Below, piece by piece: positions 19,408 through 30,115 of a stretch of DNA of 64,000 nucleotides. This DNA comes from Bacteroidetes bacterium GWF2_33_38. GTDB taxonomy: Bacteria; Bacteroidota; Bacteroidia; Bacteroidales; GWF2-33-38. The notes below the pieces were generated by a model that did no database searches, was not told the DNA's origin, and worked only from the letters and a program-made list of their open reading frames with translations. The stretch's first letter is position 1; each line of letters begins with the position of its first letter. Both the position numbers and the translations under genes were made by a program. Location: NCBI GenBank assembly GCA_001769505.1, contig MEOF01000047.1, forward strand, positions 1 to 64,000, given 5' to 3'.

Positions 19408-19655
19408 TTTATGTAAAATATCAGTACAAAGATATTTTAAATATCCCGATAAGAAACAGAAATATTATGAAATTTATGAATATGCTAATGTGCTAATTAT
19501 TGAATTTCATTTACCAATCCCCAATTACTGATTGCTTTTTACAAGGTATTTGCCGTTCCTGCGATGTTAATTTTTAAAACTTTTTGCTTTAAACAAATAC
19601 ATATTTTTCAATATTCATTTTTTATGTAACTTAGTCGCCTTTATTACAAAATAGT
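19408..19655. other. Divergent intergenic region upstream of ruvA
   Basis: A 248-bp gap between the methyltransferase and ruvA. It is AT-rich, with no clear hairpin or consensus promoter that I can defend. Both flanking genes must start here. Confidence 0.4.
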
Positions 19656-20237
19656 ATGATTGAATATATAAAAGGCGAAATACATGAAATTACACCCACA
19701 AATGTTGTTGTTGAGGCTTCAAACATTGGGTATTCGATTAATGTTTCACTTAACACTTTTTCGCTGATTAATGATAAAAAAACCTGTAAACTTTATATTC
19801 ACGAAGTAATTCGAGAAGATGCACATGTTCTTTTTGGCTTCGAAAATAAAAAAGAACGTGAAGTTTTTCGTTTATTGATTTCCGTTTCAGGCATTGGAGC
19901 AAATACTGCTCGTATGATTTTATCGTCGATGACGGCTTATGAAGTCGAAAAATCAATTTTGCAAAACGAAGTCGAAACCTTTAATAAAATTAAGGGAATT
20001 GGCATAAAGACAGCTCAACGTGTTATTGTAGATTTGAAAGATAAAGTTGGAAAATCCGATACAGATAATAATATTTTTGCAACGCTAAACAATACAATTA
20101 AAGAAGAATCGTTATCTGCATTAGTTATGCTGGGGTTTAACAAAAAAGAATCAGAAAAACTAGTTGATAAAGTGCTAAAAGAAAAATCCGATATGTCGGT
20201 TGAAGAACTGATTAAGGAAGTCCTTAAGCGGTTATAA
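19656..20237 (+). CDS. ruvA: Holliday junction branch migration protein RuvA
   Basis: A 193-residue RuvA that binds Holliday junctions and recruits RuvB. Domain I begins MIEYIKGEIHEITPTNVVVEA. The helix-hairpin-helix motifs are in SVSGIGANTARMIL and KIKGIGIKTAQRVIVDLKDK. A short C-terminal RuvB-binding domain (SALVMLGFNKKESEKLVDKVL) ends it. RuvB is not nearby. The sprA gene begins 14 bp downstream, a pairing often seen in Bacteroidota. Confidence 0.95.
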   Translation: MIEYIKGEIHEITPTNVVVEASNIGYSINVSLNTFSLINDKKTCKLYIHEVIREDAHVLFGFENKKEREVFRLLISVSGIGANTARMILSSMTAYEVEKSILQNEVETFNKIKGIGIKTAQRVIVDLKDKVGKSDTDNNIFATLNNTIKEESLSALVMLGFNKKESEKLVDKVLKEKSDMSVEELIKEVLKRL

Positions 20238-20250
20238 AAATTCATTACGA

Positions 20251-23200
20251 TTGAAGAATATTTTTAGAAACATATTTGCTATAGTTTTAATAGCCTCACT
20301 CGGAGGTTTTGTTTGGAGTTCAAGTGCTTCGAAACATGGTTTTAATCTTATCGAAAAACCAATTGCACCACCCGATACTACAAAAACCGATTTACCATAC
20401 GAATTCGACGATACCGACGGAAATCCTTACGAAAACAACTCTCAATCGAAGTTGTACATGGAAAATCCATCGAACATTAGTACTGATGTAGAATATAATC
20501 CAGAATCAAACGAATATGTTTTTACAAATAAAATAGGCGATTTCAACTATCGACAACCCCAAGCAATGTCTTTTGAAGAATATAAAGATTATGACTTTAA
20601 TCGTTCAATTCAAAAATATTGGCAACAAAAAGCGAAAGGCGAAAGTTCGCAACAAAAAACATCTTTTATTCCTAAAATAAATGTTCCAGGCGAAGTGTTG
20701 GGAAATATTTTTGGAAGCAACACCATTGATATTAAACCACAAGGTTCAGCCGAGCTTGAATTTGGAATTAAAATAAACAACATCGACAACCCTAGAATAG
20801 CCGAAAAAGAACGTCGAACAACAACTTTTGATTTTCAAGAAAAAATACAAATGAATGTTACCGGTCAAATTGGTGATAAAATGAAATTAAGCACCAATTA
20901 TAACACTGAAGCAACTTTTGATTTCGAAAACAAAATGAATCTTTCATACGATGGCAAGGAAGACGAAATAATTAAAAAAATAGAAGCTGGAGACGTTAAT
21001 TTACCTCTCACAGGAACCTTAATCACAGGAAGTCAAAGTTTGTTTGGTATCAAAACCGAATTGCAATTTGGAAAAATGACCGTTACCAGTGTTTTCTCTC
21101 AACAAAAAGGAAAAACACAAGTTATTGAGGTTGAAGGCGGAGCACAAACAAATTTTTTCGAAGTTGAGGTCGATGATTATGAAGCCAATAAACACTTCTT
21201 TTTGTCGCATTATTTTTACGAACACTATGAAGAAGCTTTGGCTAATTTACCCGTAGTGGTTTCTGGAATTAATATCACAAAAATCGAAGTTTGGGTTACA
21301 AATAAATCACAGAAATACGATCAAGCAAGAAACATTGTCGCCTTTATGGACTTGGCCGAAAAATCAGATAATATTTATGCCAACACCATTTTTTCACAAA
21401 CATCATCAGGGGAATATCCAAGCAACAATTTGAACGACCTGTATAATAAAATGACAACTGATTATATCGCAATCCGGAATATATATGATGTAACTTCTAC
21501 GCTTCAACCTGTTGGACTTAATGTCGGACGAGATTTTGAGAAAATCGAAAATGCGAGAATGTTAGAATCATCGGAGTATAAATTAAATGCTGCTTTAGGA
21601 TATATCTCATTGAACTCAGCACTTAATGCCGACGAAGTTCTAGCTGTAGCTTATGAATATACAATTGGAGGTCAATCTTTTAAAGTTGGTGAATTTTCAA
21701 ACAGCGGAATTGTTGCTCCCGAAGCCTTAATCTTAAAATTAATTAGAGGAACTTCGTTAAAACCAAGTTATCCCAATTGGCGTTTGATGATGAAAAATAT
21801 TTATGCAATTGGTGCATATCAAGTCGAACAAGAAGGATTTGAGTTAAATGTAATGTATCAAAACGACAAGACAGGAAAAGCGATTAATTATATTCCAGAA
21901 GGAAGCATAAATGGGAAAGTTTTATTAAGGGTGTTAAATTTAGATAGATTAAACCAGCAAAATGACCCACAACCCGACGGATTGTTTGACTTTGTTGATG
22001 GATTTACGGTTAATACATCAAATGGGCGAATCATATTTCCAGTTATTGAACCTTTTGGCGAATATTTGAGAAATCAAATTGGAGACGATGGCATTGCCGA
22101 CAAATATGTATTTGAAGAATTATACGACTCAACACAAAGCAGAGCAAGGCAAATAGCCGAAAAAAACAAATTTTTCCTTACCGGAAAATATTCCTCATCA
22201 GCGAGTTCTGAAATCTCGTTAAACGCACTTAATGTTCCGCAAGGTTCTGTAGTCGTTACGGCGGGAGGTCGTCCACTTACCGAAAATCAAGATTACACGG
22301 TCGATTACACCCTCGGAAGAGTAAAAATAACAAACAAAGGACTTTTAGAATCGGGAACTCCTATAAAAATTTCGCTAGAAAGCAATTCGCTTTTTGCTAT
22401 GCAGAGTAAAACTCTTGTAGGCTCGCACTTTGCATATAAAGTTTCAAACGATTTCAGTATTGGCGGAACCGTTTTAAATTTAACCGAACGACCAATGACT
22501 CAAAAAGTAAGCATTGGCGACGAGCCTATTTCAAATACCATTTGGGGGCTTGATGGAACTTATCGAACCGAAGTTCCGATTCTGACCAAGTTGGTTGATA
22601 TGATTCCATTTATCGATACCAAAGAAACCTCGACCATTACAGCAACCGGCGAATTTGCCCATTTAATTCCAGGACATTCCAGTGCCGTTGAAAAAGCAGG
22701 AATATCATACATTGATGATTTTGAAGGAACAAAAACAACCATTGACATTAAATCGTATTCAGGCTGGATAATGGCGAGTACTCCTCAACATCAATCCGAT
22801 TTATTTCCTGAAGGTTCGCTGATTAACTCATTAGAATACGGCTTTAACAGAGCTAAATTTGCTTGGTATTCGATCGACCCTTTGTTTTTAAGAAACAACT
22901 CTGCAACTCCAGCACATATAAAATCGAATCCCGATTTACAATCGAACCACTTTGTTCGAGAAGTGTATGAAAAAGAAATTGCACCGAATAAAGACCCCGA
23001 AAATAATATCCCACAAAACATAGCTGTACTAAACTTAGCATATTATCCCGAAGAAAAAGGTCCATACAATTACGACATTTTACCAAACGATTATTCAGAA
23101 GGAATCGACGAAAATGGAAAACTCCGTCAACCAAAAACTCGCTGGGGAGGAATCATGAGAAGTTTGGAAACCAATGATTTTGAAGAAGCAAATATTGAGT

Positions 23201-26200
23201 ACATCGAATTTTGGATGATGGATCCATTTGTTTACGATACCCTGCATTCTGGCGGAGAATTTTACATAAATCTTGGAAACGTTTCGGAAGATGTGTTGAA
23301 AGATTCGCGAAAATTTTTCGAAAATGGACTTCCTACTCCCACAACCGACAATCCTATTGATACCACAAATTGGGGACGAGTTCCGATTGTGCAATCAATT
23401 GTAAATGCTTTCGACGCTGAAGAAAATTCACGAATATACCAAGACGTAGGTTTCGACGGATTAAGAGACGAGGATGAGACCGTATTTTTTGGTCAAAACG
23501 GAACATTCCCTTATTTAGACTCAATCGCTTCGGTTTTTGGAATAGGTTCATTGGCATTTCAAAAAGCAGCAGAAGACCCATCATCAGATAATTTTCACTA
23601 TTTCAAAGGTTCTGATTATGATCAACAGGAACTTGGAATTATTGAGCGTTACAAAAAATATAATTTACCCGAAGGAAACTCGCCAACCGCTAGTCAGACA
23701 ACTGAAGATTATCAAACAACTGGAACAATTACCCCCGATGCCGAAGATATTAATCGAGACAATACTTTGAGTGAGGCCGAAAGTTACTTTCAATATAGGC
23801 TTTACCTACATCCTGATTATATGGAAGTTGGACAGAATTTTATTACCGATAAATTAGATTACACTGTTACATTTGAAAATAATACGCAAGGAACTGTTTC
23901 TTGGTACCAATTTAAAGTTCCTATTACTGAATACGAAAAAGTGGTTGGAGACATCTCCGATTTCAAGTCGATTCGTTTTGTTCGTATGTTTATGCGAAAT
24001 TTCGAAGATTCAATCATTGTTCGTTTAGCAAAACTAAACCTTGTTCGTGGCGATTGGAGAAAATATACCGAATCGTTTAACGAAGGAGCATCAGGTCTTT
24101 CAATTCCAGAAATAACCGAAGCGGCTTTCGATATTTCATCAGTTAATATTGAAGAAAACGGAAAAAAAATACCAGTTAACTATGTATTACCTCCAGGTAT
24201 CACAAGAGTTATTGACCCAACCAATCCGCAACTTCGCGAATTAAATGAGCAGGCAATTGTATTAAAAGTATGCAACTTAGGCGATGGAAATGCAAAGGCA
24301 GCTTACAAAAACGTTGTTCTTGATGTAAGACAATATAAACGATTGCAAATGTTTATTCATGCCGAAGCTGTCGAAAACGAAGTGCTAAACGATAATGATT
24401 TGTGTGCATTTATTCGAATCGGGTCTGATTATCAAGATAATTTTTACGAATATGAAGTTCCTTTGAGGGTTACCGCTCCCGGAAGTTATTATAATGGAGA
24501 AGATGACAGTCCAGATAGATACAAAGTATGGCCTCAAGAAAACATGATGGATTTTGAATTCGAATTATTTCAAAATTTAAAACTTGCTCGAAACGAAGCC
24601 ATGCGTGCCGAAGGCTCAACGGTATCGTACAATACTTTATATACTGATTACGATGGAAACAACAAGATAAGCATATCGGGAAATCCAAATTTAAGTAATA
24701 TACGCACCGTTTTAATCGGGATTAGAAACCGAAGTAAATTGAACAATAATTTGCCTGCTGACGACGGACTCGAAAAATGTGCCGAAATTTGGATGAACGA
24801 ACTTCGATTAACCGAATTCGACGAACGAGGCGGCTGGGCGGCAAATGCTCGTGTAACCACAAAACTTGCCGACTTTGCAACCGTTACACTATCTGGAAGT
24901 ACGATGAAACCCGGATTTGGAAGTATTGAGAAAAAAGTTAGCGAAAGAAACAAAGAAGAAATCAATCAATTAGATGTTTCTTCAAATGTTGAATTAGGAA
25001 AATTCTTTCCCGAAAAAGCTGCTGTGAGCATTCCTATGTACGTAGGTTATTCGCATGGTGTAAAAAATCCGCAATACGACCCGCTCGACCCCGATATTCC
25101 ATTCGAAGAAACCTTAAATGCAGCTGCAACCGACGACGAGAGAGAAGAAATAAAAGCACGAGCACGAGATTTAACCCTGCGTAAAAGTTTAAACTTTACG
25201 AATGTAAAAGTTGGAAAAGTTGGCACAAAACCACATTTATGGGATGTGTCAAATTTTGCCCTAAACTATTCGTACAGCGAAATATTTTTACAAAACATAA
25301 GTACCGAAAGAAATATAACAAAAAATTTCAGAGGTGGGCTTGTTTATAATTTTTCGACAACGCCAAAAGAGGTTAAGCCTTTCGAAAAATCGAAATTATT
25401 TAAATCGAACGCCTTTCGTCTTATCAAAGATTTTAACTTCTATTATTCGCCTCTGCAGTTATCGGTGCGTACTGATTTAAATCGATTTTACAACGAAACA
25501 CAATTACGTCAACTAGGAACCGACGTAGCTATTGACCCATACTTTAATCAAAACTTTCTGTTTAATCGTTATTACGATTTAAAATACAACATTACCAAAT
25601 CGCTACAATTCGATTTTTCGGCAACAAATCAAGCACGAATCGACGAACCATATGGAATCGTAAACAAAGACAGTATGGATTTTTATAAAAATTGGAAAGA
25701 TACTGTTCTTATGAACTTAGGAAATATGGGGAGAAATACGCAATATCACCATACTTTTAATGTTTCATATACCATTCCTATTAACAAAATTCCTATTCTA
25801 AATTGGGTTTCGGCATCGCTTCGATATGGAGGAAATTACGATTGGATAGCAAGTCCTATTACAGCAGATACTACTATAAAATTAGGAAATACCATCAAAA
25901 ACTCGAATACGACTCAGATAAGTGGAACCTTAAACATGAAAAATCTTTACAATAAAGTAAAGTATTTGAAAACACTTGAACAAGAAAATCAAAAAGGGAA
26001 GTCGTCGAAAAAAGAAAAGAAAACAAAGAAAGTTACTTACGAAGAAAAGGGTTTAAGGCTTAAACCAGAGATTGCAAAAACCATAAACCACAATCTTAAA
26101 ACCGAAGATGTAGAGGTTAAAGCATATAGCAACAAAGGCTCGCCAATCGAAGGAACAACCGAAATTGTGAACGATAAAAAGATTCGATTTACATCGAAAC

Positions 26201-27711
26201 TTGAATTTGAAGATGTAAGGATAGTGATTACTGGAACCAAAGACGATGCCGAAAGTATATTCAAAATTATAGCCGACAATGTGTTGACTATAGCGACAGG
26301 AATCAAGAATGTAAACGTAACATATTCCGGCAACAAAGGCTCCTATTTGCCTGGATTTATGCCACAAGCACGCATTATGGGAGGAGAAAATTTTACTCCC
26401 GATTACGATATGTATGGAAATATGTTCTCGAATAGCTGGGCTCCTGGATTTAAATTCATTTCAGGATTTCAAGACGAAGATTTTGCTCGATATGCTGTCC
26501 GTAACGGCTGGCTAACCAACGATTCGGCTCTTAATGCCGCATTTGCTATGACCAATGCCACCAATATTAGAGGAAAAGTTACGTTTGAACCATTCAAAAG
26601 TTTTCGACTTGATATTACAACCGACCATAGCACTTCGATAAACAAAAGTGAATATTATTATGCCGATGCAAACAACGTATTTGCACCTTACAGCACTATG
26701 CAAAAAGGAACTTTCAGCATGTCGGTAATTTCGTGGAACACCGCTTTCGACAAAATTGGCAAAGATGGTAGTTATACAACCGAAGCATTTGAAAAATTCA
26801 TGGATAATCGAATTATTATTGCACAGCGATTAGCCCAACAACGAGCCGATGTTGAAAATTCGACTTATAACCCCGACGTTGTCGACGAAGATGGTTTTCC
26901 TGATGGATACAGCAGCAGTTCGCAAGAAGTAATGAGCATTGCCTTTTTGGCTGCATACACGAATTTTAATGTTGAAACAATGCCATTAACAATTTTTCCC
27001 GAATTTACGCAGATGCGACCTAATTGGAACTTTACATATAATGGTTTAAACAACATTTCGTTCGTTAAAAAATATATTAAATCGGCAAATATTCGCCACT
27101 CGTATCGATCGTCGTACAACGTTGGTTCTTTTACCAGCAATCTCGATTACAACGAAGAGTCTGACGACGGATTGAGCTACGTTCGCGATTTGGAAGATAA
27201 TTTCATTTCGTATCGTGATGTGAGTTCGGTTTCAATTAACGAACAGTTTAGCCCACTTGTAAGTTTAGATTTAACTTGGACAAACAGTTTAATGTCGAAA
27301 GTTGAACTTAAAAAATCGAGAAATATTACCATGAGTTTGTCAAACAGCCAAATTTCGGAAATGAAATCCACCGAATTTGTTGTCGGTTTAGGTTATAGAA
27401 TTAAAGATGTAGAAATATACATTTCTTCGGGAGGAAACAAAAAACAATATAAAAGCGACTTAAATGTTCGTTGCGACTTGTCGTTTAAAGATAATGTAAT
27501 GGTTACCCATAAAATTGAAGAGACCATTCACCAGCCAACTTCAGGACAGTTACAGGTTTCGTTGAAAAATTCGGCAGATTATGTTTTAAGCGAGCGATTT
27601 AATTTACGAGTGTTTTTCGATTATGTACTTTCCGACCCTATCATTCAAACTTCGTATAAAACATCAACAACCAACTTTGGAGTTAGCGTGAAATTTACCT
27701 TAGCTCAGTAA
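20251..27711 (+). CDS. sprA: Cell surface protein SprA (type IX secretion translocon family)
   Basis: A 2486-residue protein with a TTG start, a signal peptide at residues 1-26, and the length and composition of SprA. In characterised Bacteroidota, SprA forms the giant outer-membrane barrel of the type IX secretion system and is needed for gliding. Features include IPKINVPGEVLGNIFGSNTIDIKPQG near residue 140, repeated paired blocks such as GNIFGS/GFEL, and barrel-like beta segments throughout, ending NFGVSVKFTLAQ. Expression coupled to ruvA is likely. Its presence predicts that other T9SS genes (sov/porV, gldKLMN) lie elsewhere in the genome. Confidence 0.93.
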   Translation: MKNIFRNIFAIVLIASLGGFVWSSSASKHGFNLIEKPIAPPDTTKTDLPYEFDDTDGNPYENNSQSKLYMENPSNISTDVEYNPESNEYVFTNKIGDFNYRQPQAMSFEEYKDYDFNRSIQKYWQQKAKGESSQQKTSFIPKINVPGEVLGNIFGSNTIDIKPQGSAELEFGIKINNIDNPRIAEKERRTTTFDFQEKIQMNVTGQIGDKMKLSTNYNTEATFDFENKMNLSYDGKEDEIIKKIEAGDVNLPLTGTLITGSQSLFGIKTELQFGKMTVTSVFSQQKGKTQVIEVEGGAQTNFFEVEVDDYEANKHFFLSHYFYEHYEEALANLPVVVSGINITKIEVWVTNKSQKYDQARNIVAFMDLAEKSDNIYANTIFSQTSSGEYPSNNLNDLYNKMTTDYIAIRNIYDVTSTLQPVGLNVGRDFEKIENARMLESSEYKLNAALGYISLNSALNADEVLAVAYEYTIGGQSFKVGEFSNSGIVAPEALILKLIRGTSLKPSYPNWRLMMKNIYAIGAYQVEQEGFELNVMYQNDKTGKAINYIPEGSINGKVLLRVLNLDRLNQQNDPQPDGLFDFVDGFTVNTSNGRIIFPVIEPFGEYLRNQIGDDGIADKYVFEELYDSTQSRARQIAEKNKFFLTGKYSSSASSEISLNALNVPQGSVVVTAGGRPLTENQDYTVDYTLGRVKITNKGLLESGTPIKISLESNSLFAMQSKTLVGSHFAYKVSNDFSIGGTVLNLTERPMTQKVSIGDEPISNTIWGLDGTYRTEVPILTKLVDMIPFIDTKETSTITATGEFAHLIPGHSSAVEKAGISYIDDFEGTKTTIDIKSYSGWIMASTPQHQSDLFPEGSLINSLEYGFNRAKFAWYSIDPLFLRNNSATPAHIKSNPDLQSNHFVREVYEKEIAPNKDPENNIPQNIAVLNLAYYPEEKGPYNYDILPNDYSEGIDENGKLRQPKTRWGGIMRSLETNDFEEANIEYIEFWMMDPFVYDTLHSGGEFYINLGNVSEDVLKDSRKFFENGLPTPTTDNPIDTTNWGRVPIVQSIVNAFDAEENSRIYQDVGFDGLRDEDETVFFGQNGTFPYLDSIASVFGIGSLAFQKAAEDPSSDNFHYFKGSDYDQQELGIIERYKKYNLPEGNSPTASQTTEDYQTTGTITPDAEDINRDNTLSEAESYFQYRLYLHPDYMEVGQNFITDKLDYTVTFENNTQGTVSWYQFKVPITEYEKVVGDISDFKSIRFVRMFMRNFEDSIIVRLAKLNLVRGDWRKYTESFNEGASGLSIPEITEAAFDISSVNIEENGKKIPVNYVLPPGITRVIDPTNPQLRELNEQAIVLKVCNLGDGNAKAAYKNVVLDVRQYKRLQMFIHAEAVENEVLNDNDLCAFIRIGSDYQDNFYEYEVPLRVTAPGSYYNGEDDSPDRYKVWPQENMMDFEFELFQNLKLARNEAMRAEGSTVSYNTLYTDYDGNNKISISGNPNLSNIRTVLIGIRNRSKLNNNLPADDGLEKCAEIWMNELRLTEFDERGGWAANARVTTKLADFATVTLSGSTMKPGFGSIEKKVSERNKEEINQLDVSSNVELGKFFPEKAAVSIPMYVGYSHGVKNPQYDPLDPDIPFEETLNAAATDDEREEIKARARDLTLRKSLNFTNVKVGKVGTKPHLWDVSNFALNYSYSEIFLQNISTERNITKNFRGGLVYNFSTTPKEVKPFEKSKLFKSNAFRLIKDFNFYYSPLQLSVRTDLNRFYNETQLRQLGTDVAIDPYFNQNFLFNRYYDLKYNITKSLQFDFSATNQARIDEPYGIVNKDSMDFYKNWKDTVLMNLGNMGRNTQYHHTFNVSYTIPINKIPILNWVSASLRYGGNYDWIASPITADTTIKLGNTIKNSNTTQISGTLNMKNLYNKVKYLKTLEQENQKGKSSKKEKKTKKVTYEEKGLRLKPEIAKTINHNLKTEDVEVKAYSNKGSPIEGTTEIVNDKKIRFTSKLEFEDVRIVITGTKDDAESIFKIIADNVLTIATGIKNVNVTYSGNKGSYLPGFMPQARIMGGENFTPDYDMYGNMFSNSWAPGFKFISGFQDEDFARYAVRNGWLTNDSALNAAFAMTNATNIRGKVTFEPFKSFRLDITTDHSTSINKSEYYYADANNVFAPYSTMQKGTFSMSVISWNTAFDKIGKDGSYTTEAFEKFMDNRIIIAQRLAQQRADVENSTYNPDVVDEDGFPDGYSSSSQEVMSIAFLAAYTNFNVETMPLTIFPEFTQMRPNWNFTYNGLNNISFVKKYIKSANIRHSYRSSYNVGSFTSNLDYNEESDDGLSYVRDLEDNFISYRDVSSVSINEQFSPLVSLDLTWTNSLMSKVELKKSRNITMSLSNSQISEMKSTEFVVGLGYRIKDVEIYISSGGNKKQYKSDLNVRCDLSFKDNVMVTHKIEETIHQPTSGQLQVSLKNSADYVLSERFNLRVFFDYVLSDPIIQTSYKTSTTNFGVSVKFTLAQ

Positions 27712-28071
27712 TCGGCAAAGAAAACTTTGAAATCTTTCGTTTATAAGATAAATGAAAATGGCAAAAGAAAAAGCTAATATTAAGACTTAGACTCTAATCA
27801 AAGAAGAGTAACTTAGTAAAAATAAACCCTTAACTACGACTTGTTTTAGTACAGTTGATTGTTTATGTTATACCTATTACGATTCAATGTGACCGACACA
27901 ATTTAAAAATAAGATACCCGCTTTTGCGGGTATGTGGTAATTTTTTGAGGTGCATTCCCTTATAAAAGGGAATCTGAAAAATCACATATGTGTCATATGG
28001 AAATAGAATTGGTATTATTTCAGAATACCAATAAAAAAATTCTGTGAAATGAAATACAAATTGGGATAATA
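27712..28071. other. Spacer between sprA and rnhB
   Basis: A 360-bp gap. It holds the second copy of the 140-bp repeat and a separate hairpin, TTGGTATT/AATACCAA, at 28009-28031 with a 7-base loop. The rest is AT-rich. No gene is visible. Confidence 0.55.
27876..28015 (-). repeat. 140-bp hairpin-rich interspersed repeat, copy 2 (inverted)
   Basis: This is the reverse complement of 6666-6805, with the same 140-bp length and about five mismatches. The ATACCCGC/GCGGGTAT stem is perfect in both copies. The differences sit mostly around the CCCTT/AAGGG hairpin loop. The copy lies 164 bp after the sprA stop, in a non-coding gap as at the first site. Confidence 0.85.
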
Positions 28072-28671
28072 ATGCTTAAATCATATTACGAAAACGGTAA
28101 AATCGAAGCTGGTTGCGATGAGGCTGGGAGAGGTTGCTTAGCGGGTCCAGTATTCGCAGCAGCAGTTATTCTTCCTGCCAATTTCAAAAACGAAATGCTT
28201 AACGATTCAAAAAAATTAAGCGAAAAAAAAAGATATTTACTTCGAGATATAATTATTAAAGATGCTTTAGCTTGGTCGGTTCAGCAAATTGACAACCATA
28301 AAATAGACGAAATAAATATTCTAAATGCTTCTATTTTAGCCATGCACAAAGCCGTTGACTTGTTGAAAATCGAACCCAATTTATTGCTTATCGACGGAAA
28401 TAGATTTAAACCCTACAAAAATATTGAACATGTTTGCATTATTAAAGGAGATGGAAAATACTCAGCAATTGCTGCGGCTTCGATATTGGCAAAAACTTTT
28501 CGCGACGATTATATGGTAAATCTCAGCTGCGAATTTCCGATTTACGAGTGGCAACAAAACAAAGGCTATCCAACTGACACACACATTAAAAAAATAATGG
28601 CTCACGGACTTTCAATTTACCACCGAAGAAGCTTTCAGCCAAAAGCTCTTCAATTATCATTAAATTTTTAA
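28072..28671 (+). CDS. rnhB: Ribonuclease HII
   Basis: A 199-residue RNase HII that cleaves RNA or single ribonucleotides in RNA-DNA hybrids. The signature GCDEAGRGCLAGPV (residues 14-27) supplies the first two catalytic acids; LLIDGN near residue 107 and KGDGKYSAIAAASILAKTFRD near 125 supply the others. It ends KGYPTDTHIKKIMAHGLSIYHRRSF, as the family does. It converges on the next gene with a 1-bp gap and no terminator. Confidence 0.95.
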   Translation: MLKSYYENGKIEAGCDEAGRGCLAGPVFAAAVILPANFKNEMLNDSKKLSEKKRYLLRDIIIKDALAWSVQQIDNHKIDEINILNASILAMHKAVDLLKIEPNLLLIDGNRFKPYKNIEHVCIIKGDGKYSAIAAASILAKTFRDDYMVNLSCEFPIYEWQQNKGYPTDTHIKKIMAHGLSIYHRRSFQPKALQLSLNF

Positions 28672-28672
28672 T

Positions 28673-30115
28673 TTAAATCAAATTATCAAACTCTCTTTCA
28701 GTGTGTACAATAGCCACTTGAATATTGTATGTGCTTTTTAATTTTGCAAAAAGTTTTTCGGCACAATAAACCGAGCGATGTTGACCACCAGTGCAGCCAA
28801 AATTTATCATCAAATGTGTAAAACCGCGCTCCATATATTTTTCAACTGAAGTCTTTACCATTTCAAAAACATTGTTGTTAAATGTTTCCATCATCGAGTC
28901 GTCTTTGAAAAAATCAATCACTTTTTGGTCTTTTCCTGTCAAATTTTTGTATTTATCTAAACGACCCGGGTTGTTAAGCGAACGACAATCGAAAACAAAA
29001 CCACCTCCATTTCCAGTTTCATCGGCAGGAATTCCACGTCGATACGAAAAACTGTTGATGCTTACCAATAAATTATTTTTAATGTTTTTGTTTAAGGAAT
29101 ATTTTTTTAATTCCTCCGATTCTGTTAGCCCTTTTAAAACTTGCCACAAATGAGGAATATCAATTCCAAGTTGGATATTCTCAATTATCCACGATAAATT
29201 TTCTAATGCGTAAGGAATACTTTGTAAGAAATGTTCGCGTTTTTCGTAAAATCCCCTAAAACCGTAGGCTCCCATGGCTTGAAGAATTCGAATAATTACA
29301 TATCCGTAATAAAAACTTTTAAATTCGTCTTTTTTAACCTCGGTAAGTTTCGATAAAGAATTAATGTAATACTCCAATAATTCATTCCTAATTTCCTGAG
29401 GGATAACCGCTTTTGCATCATAAAGCAAGGAGGCTACATCGTATTGTAAAGCACCTTTTCTTCCACCTTGGTAGTCGATAAAGTAAACCTTATCGTCTTT
29501 CAGCATGATGTTTCTAGACTGAAAATCGCGATACAAGAAATAATCACAATTTGTTTTTAATAAATATTCAGAAAATGCTTGAAAATCTTCTTCTAACAAC
29601 TGTTCATCGAAAGGAACTTTAGCTAATTTCAAAAAATAATATTTGAAATAGTTTAAATCCCACATCATCGACTGTTTGTCGAACTTATCGCGAGGATAAC
29701 ATTTTCCATAATTAATTTTATTGGCTGCTAAAACTTGAAATTTGGGCAGTTCTCGCAAAACTTTTTGGTAAACTGCAACAATCTCATCGGAAAAACCATT
29801 CTTTTTTCGCTCTTCGGTAATGTATTGGAACAAGGTAACATCTCCCAAATCTTCCAAAATGTAAAATTCTTTGCTTTCATTTACAATATAGACTTGAGGG
29901 ACTTTTAAACCCAAAAAGAAGAACTTATCGGAGAAATCTAAAAAAGCATCATTCTCTTTAATGTCGGCATTATATACACCAATAACATTTTTTGTTTTAC
30001 TGTGTAATCTGAAATATTGACGATACGAACCGTGTTGAGGAAGCTCGCTGACATGAATTATTTTCTCGTCTGACCATTCTTCGAAAAGCTTAATTAAATT
30101 CTCTTTTATTACCAT
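28673..30115 (-). CDS. Fusion of an aminoglycoside-phosphotransferase-type kinase with a RapZ C-terminal-like domain
   Basis: A 480-residue two-part protein. Residues about 1-330 form an APH/AmgK-type kinase with YFLYRDFQSRNIML (catalytic loop, Asp) and KVYFIDYQGGRKGAL (metal Asp). Residues about 360-480 match the C-terminal half of RapZ: FVFDCRSLNNPGR, KYMERGFTHLMINFGCTGGQHRSVYCAEKL and VAIVHTERE. RapZ senses glucosamine-6-phosphate and controls GlmS; AmgK phosphorylates N-acetylmuramic acid. A link between sugar recycling and amino-sugar sensing is therefore plausible, but is inferred. Confidence 0.8.
   Translation of the reverse strand: MVIKENLIKLFEEWSDEKIIHVSELPQHGSYRQYFRLHSKTKNVIGVYNADIKENDAFLDFSDKFFFLGLKVPQVYIVNESKEFYILEDLGDVTLFQYITEERKKNGFSDEIVAVYQKVLRELPKFQVLAANKINYGKCYPRDKFDKQSMMWDLNYFKYYFLKLAKVPFDEQLLEEDFQAFSEYLLKTNCDYFLYRDFQSRNIMLKDDKVYFIDYQGGRKGALQYDVASLLYDAKAVIPQEIRNELLEYYINSLSKLTEVKKDEFKSFYYGYVIIRILQAMGAYGFRGFYEKREHFLQSIPYALENLSWIIENIQLGIDIPHLWQVLKGLTESEELKKYSLNKNIKNNLLVSINSFSYRRGIPADETGNGGGFVFDCRSLNNPGRLDKYKNLTGKDQKVIDFFKDDSMMETFNNNVFEMVKTSVEKYMERGFTHLMINFGCTGGQHRSVYCAEKLFAKLKSTYNIQVAIVHTEREFDNLI

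Noticed and set aside
26037-26367. Overlapping minus-strand ORFs inside sprA
   Set aside because: They are shadows of the long sprA frame with no signal of their own.
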